Shown: positions 24,401 to 33,951 of the stretch, in pieces
Layout of the letters: each line of letters begins with the position of its first letter
Numbering within the stretch: position 1 is the stretch's first letter
DNA from: Owenia fusiformis
Lineage: Eukaryota > Annelida > Polychaeta > Sabellida > Oweniidae
Direction: 5' to 3'
Assembly: GCA_903813345.2 (NCBI GenBank)
Contig: CAIIXF020000005.1
Location: forward strand, 15,379,375 to 15,443,374
DNA: 64,000 bases
Notes under the pieces: model-generated
Told to the model about the DNA's origin: nothing
What the model saw: only the letters and a program-made list of their open reading frames with translations
The model's database searches: none
Translations under genes and position numbers: made by a program

Positions 24401-27400
24401 ATTAATCTATCAGATCTCGATTTTTTGAGAGGAATAATTGTAGTGTCCTACCTTTCACATCTTAACTTTTATCATTTTTTCATTTCCAGAGAATTGATGA
24501 GTTATGTTGCTCATAATAATACAGATGGCATTTGGCGTTTTCCAACTGTCATACTCAGCGGTATCAACCATAGTCAGTATTTTACAGGGAATATACCAAG
24601 CAAGGTGATAAAATACGACATCACGCCAGAGTTAGATGGACCAACTGCTCGAGAGATGATTGCAGAAGCAACTATTGCTTTCATGATCAAAACATTGGGT
24701 CTACCTAAATTGAGATTGCAACATGCAACTTCTCACCTAGCAAAGTATTACACAGAAAATGAGGGACGAATGGAAGTAAGAGAAATGTAAACCATTTGTA
24801 ATTTCCATATGTCATAATCAAAAAATCTTGGCACCTCTATATAATGAAATAGCCCACTTATTTAAGATATTTGACACTAGATAGCGATACACCGCTGGAT
24901 TTCTGCTAAGTAACATTTTCCATTTTTAAACTAATGGAACTATTTGTTTATCTTTAGCCCATTTTTGATTTATTCGATTTGGAAAAGACAGACGGGTCGT
25001 CGGGATTCTCAAAGATTGCACAAAGAGTTATATCAGGACTTCCAAAAGAGAACTGGAACAAACTACAGGTTTAGAATTTTGATAACAAAAACTTTAATTT
25101 TCTAAAATATAGATAACTAAATCTTATAATTTCGCTAAAAAGCAAAACCTGCAAAAAATTGAGTTTAAAAGGAAATACGACACTTTGCCATGTGAGACTA
25201 ATGGGCACTATGAATATTTTTCCTGGTAGGTGTTCAACGAAGTCCATAGCGGTGTTCAGTTTATATCAGATAAACCCACCCTCAAAATAGTAGGCAATCA
25301 AGCTGTCATAGCAACTTATTCAGATGTTGTGTATCCAGAAAACAACATGGACTCTTCAACTGTGAACGAAAGTGCAACAAACGTAACGATTAAAATGAAA
25401 ACATCTGAAGCCATACAAGAACAGCTCAATGGTAACTTAAGGTTCAATACAAGTGTTAGCTGTCAAGACATTAACAAGGTAATTCATTCTGTTCGTTGTT
25501 CTATGATGCAGGGTGTATTGCCCTCAGCCCGTAGATTGGAGACATTCTAACAAAAATTATTGCAGTATGTAATGCCAAGGAAGATGTGAAAGAGCGAGGG
25601 AAAGTATCGCAACAGATTTTTGACAGTAAATAATTTTTTTCTAGTAGTTTCTGGCTGTACAAAAATGAATGCATATGAAAGGCCAGTGTATAATCTTTAA
25701 GAAAAATTCAAAGAATGGTTTCAAGATCAATTGGATTATCTCATAAGCCATGTTTAATCCACCCATCAACAAGCTTTTTTTTCAAAATACAATCGTCATT
25801 TTCACCATCGTCCCTCATTTTTTTTACAATTTTCATGCAAAGTTACATTGTACTTGAACACATGTTTCATCACTTAAAATATATAAGGAACTCCTCGTGG
25901 ATTAGGATTATGATAATCCAATATAAGGGGATCCAATGGGGCTATGCTTTTAGTACAGCACACTCATATAAGATGTCATTAGTGTGCCATAAAGTTAGTT
26001 CAAAATGTTTTCATAAATGAATGGTTGGAATTGTTTGATCCCCTGCTGTTTGATCCCCTGTTTAATCAATGGAGCATAACCGCAGCATTTCCCAAAAGAT
26101 TCTGAATACCTGTCAAGTTGACTGTTTAATGTTTGAGTGCAGTTAAACCTGTGTGTGTGTGTAAGTTGCTAAGAAATTCTAAATACCTCTCTTTATGATA
26201 ATTTCTATGATGCCTTATTATTGCATTTACTTTGAACAGGTTTTCTGTATCTTGTTTATCAGTAATGATTCAGAGGTACAGTGCTATTAAAATCATAAAT
26301 ACAGTACAAGAATTTAGTACATCATACCTTTGCCAATAATTTTAGTAAGACAAATATTTTGATCCAGCTTCTGAAAAAACATTGAACATGTTTCTATATG
26401 ATGATGTGTTATAACACACTTCCTTATTTGACTTTATCTCCAGATTGATTATTCAAATAATGAAATGAAGGAAGATATGCTAAGAATAATTTTTGCATAT
26501 TCATCAATTCAAGAAATGTTATCCTAAGAAAATGTTATGAGTAACATACACTCTTACCTTAATGTTAACATTAGGGAGATTAAGCTTGCATATAAAATCG
26601 AAACGCCAACCTATGACCAATCGCCCATACAAATGCATCGCTAAATATTTTTCATTCACATTTAGGTTGTGAAAAACATTGCAAGCTTAAAGTCCCTATT
26701 GAGAGTCTCTGAAAACCACAATCAATACCATTGAGTGTGTGGTGTATACTACCTTTATCATTATTTCTAAGATTTACAATAACATCTTTTTAGCAAAATG
26801 TCCGATTTTCTTCCATATTAATGTGAACAAATATAAACAAACATAGAATGATTCTATTGGTTGAGTCAACAATTTCAGTTATTAGGGAGGTTAAGATCGC
26901 ACTATTTTGATGAACGTACACATGGAATGTGTAAACTTATGGTCCCCTATTCACGGTGTTATAGCATGACGGTTACGTCAAGGCGATTTGCAAAATTTTG
27001 CGGTAACGATAACAAAAAATGGCGGATGGGAAAGGCAGCATGTCCTCTTTCTCACCTGTAGGCAATATTCACAGATAAGATTTCCTTTTAAACTAGTTCT
27101 ATTCGGTGACGTATATATGGATGGTTATAAAGACTGGGTCAAATCTGCCAGGTGGTCTACAAGAAACAGAATATAATCTGTAAACCTACCGACTGAGATA
27201 TCAAAGTTTATAAGTTTTGATCCATTCTCGTGTTGTCTCAGTACATGAGCCACTCAAAATATTAACTGTAAGTATAAGTAAACTGTGTATAACTACTGCA
27301 AATTCAAAATACATTATTATGGCTTGAGTAGAACATATTAGGTGGTTTCCAATGCTCAATTGGCTTTGTATGATCGTATGCAGGTTACATCTATATACCA

Positions 27401-30333
27401 CAAGGTTTTTAGGCAATGTAGACCATGCCCTAACAACAAAAACAAAAATAAACAATTTACTAAATTTTTGTGTAGTTTTGAATTTCAAACTCGACAGTTT
27501 TTCTCTTATTTCATGTTATCGCCGGGCATCAATTTGCAAAGGCTACGTTCAAAATATACATTACTGAAAGTATCACTGAATGCGATTCTTACATAAATCG
27601 TCCATCCTTTCATTGATACACAGAAGTAGAAAATAATGCGCCAACCTTAGTTTTCTCTTCCATCGCGGCCATTTTATTGGATAAATCGGTGAACGTAGCT
27701 GTCCAACCTCGTTTTCAGAGGTGGCGTAACCGTCATGCTATAACACCGTGCTATTGACTATTTTCACATCACTGGCCTCTTTTTGCCTGATTGATATAAT
27801 GCCAACTGGTGTAATGGTCCCCAGTTAAACCAGTTGAGAGATGGACAACATTACTGGGGGTCATAACAGTACTCGTTCATGTTCAAGTTCTCACACAAGT
27901 GTTTTACACATTCTGTAGCCAGCTTTTACCAAGGGGTAGGAGCAGTTTTACCAAGGGCAAAGCTTTTGCCTAGGGATGAACTTTTTGACAGTTTTGGCTA
28001 AAAAATCATGCGAAGTGCTCAGATTGGTGAGAAACTGCATCATTTTGAAAGAATCTCTTGGGGGAGCAGCAGCTCCCTTTATCTCTCCCCCTCTACCTGC
28101 CTACGAGCCTGTGTACTTAACCTCTCTAATGTTCATGATCAATACTAAATGTAAAATTTTCACATTTCTCATATTTCTACTATTCATATTGACCAATCAT
28201 GTCATTTTAACAGGTCCTTAATCCCTTGTTTTCTAGTCGTATGTGCTTTTATTATTCAGTTTCACAATCTATTGTTTTGCCATGCCAGTTTTACATGTTT
28301 GCATGCTGAGTTTGTTTTATGTAATGTTTTTTGTTCCTTATATGGTTTACACATTCACTCAGTTGAGTTGGGGTGTTGCCCCATTACTAGTTAATGTTGC
28401 CTAGAGTTTGTGACTGTACATACACAAAGTATTTCAAATATATATTTTAGAAAACATTTTATATTTGATTCCCACCCAAGGGTCTTCCACTCACCCATTA
28501 ACATAAAGAAAACATGAACTCTAATAAAAATGCCAACAAGACTGCAAGGGAAACTTAATCTATGAATTGGACTTTGCCATATCACATGTATTAGTCCCGT
28601 GACCAGGGAGGGGGAGGAGGGGGTTGAGAGACGACCCTCTCCCCTAGGCACATTTTCTGTCAACATCCTGCAATTTTTCACCACTTTAGTACTTTTCAAG
28701 TGATGTTCGGATGATGCTTTCATTTAATTGCTTGCGTTGATGGTTTCTCTTGAAAATTCATGCACATAAGGTGATCTAGCATTTCAACACAGGACCCTGA
28801 AAGCGCTATTTGAGCTTGAAGTAGAAGTATTCATAGTATTACTGTTTGTATTATTAATCTCTATGATTTTTCAATAGGCTAACTCAGTCAGTGAATGCAG
28901 GATTAAAACACAACACACATGAGTAATTCACCCACCTATGCATGTTATTATTGAAAAACATTGCCATCTTTTACATCACTCCTAAATTATTTTTGTAAAC
29001 ATGCATTTTAAGAGGTTCATTTTTTCAAAAAAAACTCAAAAACAAACTTCATGGAGTTCCTTACATATTTTACTTGATGAAACATGTGTTCAAGTACAAT
29101 GTAACTTTGCATGAAAAATTGTAAAAAAATGAGGGACGATGGTGAAAATGACGAATATATTTTGAAAAAGCTTGTTGATGGATGGATTAAACATGGATTA
29201 TAAGATAATCCAATTGATCTGGAAACTATTCTTTGAACTTTTCTTGAAGATTATAGATTCGCCTTTCCCAAGCATTTACTTTTTACAGCCAGAAACTACT
29301 CACAAAAAAATTATCAACTGTCAAAATTATCAAAAGTCTGTTGCGATACTTTCCCTGCTCCTTTGTTGTTATTATAACACTTTTAATTGTATGTTTGGTC
29401 AAAACGGGATCACATGTCTTGAAAGAATTTCAGCCTGTGCTAATCAAATATCCTAGATGCGAGTAGAAATAATCTTGATTTACGTCATTAAAAAATAAAA
29501 ATTCAGTCAAACTGATGTCATATTTGGAATGTAAATGTAAAATTGCATATAGAAATATGGTTTTGAAAAGAGTTTCAACTTTGAAAATTTAATTTTCTTT
29601 GAAAATGTGACTTCTAGGTCGGGGAGATTCCCCATAGCCCCCATGTTGTAAAATCACAAAAATGGAAATATCTTTTCTTGTGTTGGGCAGATAATATTTT
29701 CTTTTACTGACATATTCTAATTTGTATAACTATCAGATACATAAGGGTAATATGAAAAGCGAACCACTAAAACTGATGAATATTCAAGTTTAAGGAAATT
29801 TTGTAATACCCTGCCATGGTGGCGAAACTGGTAACTACCTACTCGCATCTGAGTAATTAGACAATTTTATTTTGAAAGTTCAGTTGTTGATTATGTATCA
29901 TAGATGGCGTACGATCTTGCTCGTAGTTTGTCGTCTGCCCTGGCCTTACAAAGGTTCTCTGCGATGAACTATACAATCAACTTTGCGGAGGATAAAGTGG
30001 TTGAGAACGGACCTGAATTCCTGAATGAAGAGCTTGAATTTTCCCAAAATGGTACGTTAGGCCATGCACATACAGTACATTCTTTTTTAATATAATGAAT
30101 TCTCAGATCATGATTGCATCATTAACGTGGAACTTGAAATATCGACAATGTATGAAATAAATGAAGTTTTTTTTACATTTTCAGATAAATCTATTGTGAT
30201 TCGATCCACTGCTCTAAAGACGAGCTTAGATGCACCATTCAAATGCATCGCGGGAGTCTATTACTGTCAGGTTATCTCTCCAGCTAGACTTTTAGAATTC
30301 ATTTACGTTGATAGCTTGAGGGGACATACTTAG
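21490..30333 (+). CDS. secreted alpha/beta-hydrolase-like protein C, 492 aa
   Basis: Exons 21490-21673, 23821-24000, 24110-24281, 24490-24775, 24958-25068, 25230-25478, 29904-30051 and 30185-30333 give 493 codons in frame. It has a signal peptide, VAFIMVPGAYVSGEQY, the elbow AGHSLGG, the acid loop LSGDLDG and the histidine region GINHSQYFTG. The residue after the histidine is Ser, where the paralogs have Gly. The C-terminal motifs SVSCQDINK and SPARLLEFIYVD are kept. The donor after exon 3 (GTTGGT) is weak, but the phase and the exon length of 172 nt match all paralogs. Introns 1 (2.1 kb) and 6 (4.4 kb) are swollen by repeats, making this the longest gene of the array. Nothing indicates that the coding sequence is damaged. 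Confidence 0.88.
21840..21982 (+). mobile_element. possible LINE or SINE 3' tail
   Basis: The segment ends AAGCCCAAGTAGGGCTGGCT, a short hairpin, followed by TTTAAATAAATGAATGAATGA and an A run. A stem followed by (TGAA)n is typical of L2/CR1-type LINE 3' ends and of SINEs that borrow them. No coding part is present. It lies in intron 1 of gene C directly before the tandem-core element. Confidence 0.4.
21990..23580. repeat. tandem-core element, about 140-bp unit, in intron 1 of gene C
   Basis: About eleven imperfect units of 140-147 bp run head to tail. Each has an ATGGCGGCCATTTT-like motif, a TATAAAATTTGAACCAAATC motif and a TTGAGTTATCAAAGATTACG motif. The array is preceded by CAACTCCATGGAGTAGCAAA and ends in a GGACAGACGAAC simple repeat followed by CGAACTTCGTTCGGTGGGAT. 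The last block is shared with the hAT-like element at 62390-63612, so the two belong to one family. Non-autonomous elements with a tandem core are known from molluscs (pearl-type Helitrons), but this is only a structural likeness. Open frames inside it are repeat translations, not genes. Confidence 0.75.
26569..26705. repeat. small foldback, about 135 bp
   Basis: ATTAGGGAGATTAAGCTTGC near 26571 pairs with GCAAGCTTAAAGTCCCTATT near 26683, giving terminal arms of about 20 bp. It lies inside the long-armed element. It is probably a miniature DNA transposon; the class is unknown. Confidence 0.5.
26952..27750. mobile_element. Transib-like non-autonomous DNA transposon, 799 bp
   Basis: It has perfect 26-bp terminal inverted repeats that start CACGGTGTTATAGCATGACG, at 26952-26977 and 27725-27750. 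CTATT lies directly outside both ends (26947-26951 and 27751-27755), a 5-bp target duplication. Transib transposons, the relatives of RAG1, are known for CAC-starting termini of the form CACWRTG and 5-bp duplications, and both features are present here. No transposase frame exists in the interior, so it would need to be moved in trans. The identical arms and intact duplication suggest a fairly recent insertion. Other superfamilies with 5-bp duplications are few, but the assignment rests on ends alone. Confidence 0.65.
27973..28110. repeat. dispersed repeat, copy 1 of at least 3
   Basis: GACAGTTTTGGCTAAAAAAT, then GAAACTGCATCATTTTGAAA and a CCTACGAGCCTG end. Related stretches lie at about 56461-56575 and 59938-60020. 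The first two copies share the order GACAATTTTGGCCAAAATCA, GGTGAAAAACTGCATGATTT and CTACGAGC. A further inverted match may lie near 28610-28690. Origin unknown. Confidence 0.5.
29455..29850. repeat. dispersed element with AGATGCGAGTAG ends, copy 1
   Basis: It starts AGATGCGAGTAGAAATAATC and ends ACTACCTACTCGCATCT, so 12 terminal bases are inverted. The full length is 396 bp. A similar copy lies at 60252-60669 (same strand sense), and an inverted, interrupted copy enters the window's right end at 63752. It has no coding capacity. It lies in intron 6 of gene C, about 50 bp before exon 7. Confidence 0.7.
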
Positions 30334-31317
30334 AAAGTGCAACAATGCACGATTTCGATAAATATGGATATGAGTTTGCAAAGAACTACTTCATACGGCA
30401 CACTCGATCTAACCAAGTAACAAGCTCTTCATAACATGCCTATTGCCTATCAGAGAGGCGTATTCAATAATGACACAACGATATGGTGACACAACGATAT
30501 GAAATGTCTGTAAAATATACTTGAAAATCAAATATATATACACAGGCCATCGTACGTCTGATGCGCCATCTCATTTGCAGTCTTTCATACAATATCCTCT
30601 TTCATGTAAAATGTGTTTTGTTGTCGATACGACTGTTTATACTTTTTCGGTGCAAGTACGTCATAATTTGAAATTAAAATCCACACCCATGTAACAACTC
30701 TTAAGGGACCTCTCAATTTTTTCAAAGCACAGTGATATATTTGTATACAGTACAAATGTTTGCTGTGCGTAGGTTGTATATAAATCAAAGGTTTAGTAGG
30801 GCGTTCTTTCAACCTTGAATCTCATTCTGAGATTTGTGCACTGGGACAAGTGAAACAAATGTAATAGCTATGACTAACAAAATTTCAAGATGACAAATGT
30901 AACTTATTCGATCATCTAGACAAAAAAACTACAATTGGTCTACAATTTTAATGAAATCCATTTCTATTTGACCGTGTATATACTTCGTTAATTTAATTAC
31001 ATCAAGTGATTAGATTAGTATTCTCAGATATTATCAGATAAAAGTGCCATTATCGCTATGAGCGATATATATTATCAAATGTATCGCCATTAGCGATAAT
31101 ATCTATATTTCCAAATCACCCTTTACACAAATTCCAAAATGGGAATTCCCCTTAATCTCTGTTATGATTAATTCTGGGCGTATATCTGTAAAATGAACCC
31201 CTCCCAATACAAGTGATTTGTAAGTGCCATTTACATTTTAAATGAATAAGGAAATGTAAAACATATTGTATTATATTTGACGTCAAAACATGCGATGAGG
31301 ATTAAAAAACGCTACAA
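30334..31317. other. intergenic region between gene C and the cGAS-like gene
   Basis: No gene seen. Near 31045-31105 two nearby inverted GCGATA motifs occur (TTATCGCTATGAGCGATATA and TATCGCCATTAGCGATAATA). A two-codon upstream frame (ATG CGA TGA, 31290-31298) lies 19 bp before the next gene's start. The promoter of that gene must lie in this stretch. Confidence 0.45.
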
Positions 31318-33030
31318 ATGCCAACCGTCTTGTCTAAATATTGTAGTAAAACATGCACTCCGTTTACGAGTGCCTGTAGCTGCAAGTTGTGTAAAGGAAA
31401 GAGATTAGCACTTTACACACATCAAATAGTTGATATATTAAAACTGAACTACGAATCAGAAGATGTAAAAGAGCACAGAGACTTAATCGAAAATATTGTG
31501 GATGCTGTTGCGAAAAAAGTTGGGGACTTGTATCCTGTTTTTAAAACACAACATAAACTACCAAACGGGAGTTTCTATCAAAAAACGAAGATAGAATTGC
31601 CAAATGAGTTCGACTTCCTCAACCCATTTGTTTTTTCGGAGACTAATGGCGTAATAGCAATAAAACGGTCGGATGTTTCGGAAAGGGGCAAGGACGTGTA
31701 TGTTAACGATTCTCTTCGACGGGTTATCTTGTCGGAACCAGCGAATGAACCTAGCAGTCGTGTTGGCGATTTCAAAATTCAACTTACCCGTAATGATATT
31801 CTATACCCGCTTCATAGAGCTATTTCAAAGGCACTCACGAATCTCCAGAATGATGATAGAGTAATTTACAAAGGGGAGTGTGATATCAGACGCAGCAAGA
31901 TAGAACTTGCTCAGAATGGCGAGGTTGATCCACGCAAGTTAAAGCTCGGTGAGATACTACTAGACAGTCGTATTGTCGGACCATGTTTAACCTTGGCGGT
32001 TGGTGGACCACTCTGTGTCACTTATGTGGACCTGACATTCTGTTTGGAAGACAAAAGCCCTGACAAAGGCTACAATGCAAACAGTGGGCGGGATGTAAAG
32101 TTCTTTGTTCTCCCAAGACACTTCAAGACGTGGATACCTACATACTATGAACAGAGATACATGGAACTTGACAGCCACCACAGAAATGTATTGATGGTAC
32201 TGAAATATTGCTTCGTTGAATGCGGAAAATATCAGTGTAGATCAACATATAACTCACATGTGTTAAAAACAATAGTTCTGAACCATTGTCTCACTTGTAA
32301 AGATGCAACATCGCTCGGGAGATGTTTCAACGAAGTAGCTCAACACGTATTCAGATTGGGAATTGGTAAGGACGATCATGAAACAAACAATTCACATCCT
32401 TGTCTGCACTTTAGTCCAACATGGCTCGAAAGTCTTAGCAGTATTGGGTATTTCCAAAGTAATATTATTACGGAAGGTGACAGATTGCGTCCTGGTGACA
32501 TATTGTACACACTTGCTCTAACCATTCTAGTAGAGTTCATGAAAACTTGTCCCGAAGTTGTAGACTTGTTACGTACCAAAGACGTACTATCCACGTGTCT
32601 ACAACTGATCTGTAAATACAGCATGAGGGCATTGGATATCAAAACTGATGGGGACGAGTTTGTTATTGAATTCAATAGCACGATTCCCAAAGAAAACATT
32701 GATGGTTTTATCAGTAAATTAAAAGATCTGAGACAAAAAGGCAGCGACATTGCTGATCTTTTGTCTGCTGAACCACTGCCGTATCCGCCGTACCGTTCCG
32801 ACCCTAGAAACACTATAACCATCACTATAGCAGGAACAATACAACAAACAAAATCTAATGACAAATGTACAAAGTCGAAGAAAGTTATGGACGAGGACGC
32901 TATTGGTCCAGAAGAGATTAGATGTCGAGAAGAGCGCGCCAGACGTCGAGACGAAAAGTTCAGGCGTCGTCAAAATACTAGACGATGGGTAGAGGAGAAT
33001 ATACACCAGGATAGAAACAAAAGTATATAG
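31318..33030 (+). CDS. cGAS-like / Mab-21 family nucleotidyltransferase, 570 aa, single exon
   Basis: One uninterrupted frame. The family signature NGSFYQKTKIELPNEFDF (about residues 83-100) holds the G-S activation loop and the E-x-D pair (Glu 97, Asp 99). The third acid fits Asp 238 in VTYVDLTF. A Mab-21-like C-terminal lobe follows (WIPTYYEQRY about 272; LMVLKYCFVECG about 292; HCLTCKDA about 323). All three catalytic acids of the cGAS/cGLR fold are present, so enzymatic activity (cyclic-dinucleotide or oligonucleotide synthesis after ligand sensing) is plausible but not proven; many Mab-21 proteins are inactive. The N-terminus has a Cys cluster (C9, C13, C20, C22, C25) that could bind metal. 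The C-terminus is Arg/Glu-rich. No signal peptide, so probably cytosolic or nuclear. It is the only intronless gene here and sits inside the hydrolase array. Confidence 0.85.
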   Translation: MPTVLSKYCSKTCTPFTSACSCKLCKGKRLALYTHQIVDILKLNYESEDVKEHRDLIENIVDAVAKKVGDLYPVFKTQHKLPNGSFYQKTKIELPNEFDFLNPFVFSETNGVIAIKRSDVSERGKDVYVNDSLRRVILSEPANEPSSRVGDFKIQLTRNDILYPLHRAISKALTNLQNDDRVIYKGECDIRRSKIELAQNGEVDPRKLKLGEILLDSRIVGPCLTLAVGGPLCVTYVDLTFCLEDKSPDKGYNANSGRDVKFFVLPRHFKTWIPTYYEQRYMELDSHHRNVLMVLKYCFVECGKYQCRSTYNSHVLKTIVLNHCLTCKDATSLGRCFNEVAQHVFRLGIGKDDHETNNSHPCLHFSPTWLESLSSIGYFQSNIITEGDRLRPGDILYTLALTILVEFMKTCPEVVDLLRTKDVLSTCLQLICKYSMRALDIKTDGDEFVIEFNSTIPKENIDGFISKLKDLRQKGSDIADLLSAEPLPYPPYRSDPRNTITITIAGTIQQTKSNDKCTKSKKVMDEDAIGPEEIRCREERARRRDEKFRRRQNTRRWVEENIHQDRNKSI

Positions 33031-33951
33031 TTGCGAATACTATGAAGTATAGTGTAATGATCGCCAAAATAGATACGTCGGTATGAAGAAGAACATCTTA
33101 GGTAGAAGTCAAGTAATGTTAGTTTGTAAAATATAGAATATTCTTACATGTTTGCTCCATCTCTCACGAATGTCGTATTCAATGTTCATACAAAACACGA
33201 CTAAATCGCTTGAAAAACACGTCCGGAACAATTTCCATTGTTATGACTTGAGCCTGCTTGAGCACCATGATCGTGTGTTCCATGATATGACGAGGTTTTG
33301 GTGTATGGACAGCTAGGTTGAAAAGACTATTCATTTTACTGTTTTACTGTTTACACCCATGGTTTTATATAGTTTGCAAGAGTGCCAGATTAAATATGAA
33401 AAATAGATCATGATAATTTTGTTAAAAATGCTACAATCGCTACTTTCCTATTACAGGAAAACAACCATGCCTCTCAACTCAGTAAGCCTTAGATTTCAAG
33501 AATAATCACGTTACTATAGCAATTATAGTGAAACTAAGATATTTCACTCATTTAATTTGCAATGCTTTTGCAAACATCTTGCAATTTGCAAGTAATTAAT
33601 TAATTGTGGACTCAATTTTTTTTATTTTAGATAAAAGATAGTGAGTTGGGTACAGGCACACTTCTATCAATAAGTTTGGAAATGATTTTTTAAATTCGAA
33701 AGTGAAAGCATTTGTGATCACTTTTTATTTCCCTTGGCATCCCGATGTAAAAATAATTTCGATTCAAACTCGAATATTAATCATCAAATATCTAATTACA
33801 GATCTAATTAAGATAAATAAGATCTAATTACAAAGCGGGGTCCAATGGTTAGTCGCTTTTCAGTCTATGTCGAGGAGTGTATTTGATTAGCCGAACAAGA
33901 TAAGGCAGAAAACATAACTCGTAAAACAGGATACGATAGAGAAAGCTGAAT
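33031..33951. other. intergenic region upstream of gene D
   Basis: From about 33400 onward this stretch resembles the DNA upstream of gene E (from about 41930). Shared pieces include GTTAAAAATGCTAC, AGGAAAACAACC, GAGGAGTGTA and GAACAAGATAAGGCA. It was therefore duplicated together with gene D or E and probably contains their promoter. No gene. Confidence 0.6.

Larger units (their letters stand above)
25585..29365. mobile_element. element with about 300-bp inverted arms in intron 6 of gene C
   Basis: The left arm (about 25590-25893) and right arm (about 29050-29360) are reverse complements over some 300 bp with scattered differences. Examples are AGGGAAAGTATCGCAACAGA and GTACTTGAACACATGTTTCA. 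The interior (about 3.1 kb) holds no transposase frame. It contains a small foldback, a complete Transib-like element (26952-27750) and dispersed repeats. This fits a non-autonomous long-TIR or foldback DNA transposon that has itself been a target. The exact ends and target duplication could not be fixed by eye. It explains most of the 4.4-kb intron. Confidence 0.7.

Noticed and set aside
31278-31285. TGACGTCA, a perfect cAMP-response-type palindrome before the cGAS-like gene
   Set aside because: The same or nearly the same octamer occurs in several unrelated places in this window (for example near 9309 and 34358), so it carries little weight alone.
31558-32864. Minus-strand frames up to 162 codons under the cGAS-like gene
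   Set aside because: They are shadows of the coding strand. The plus-strand frame has the full family signature.
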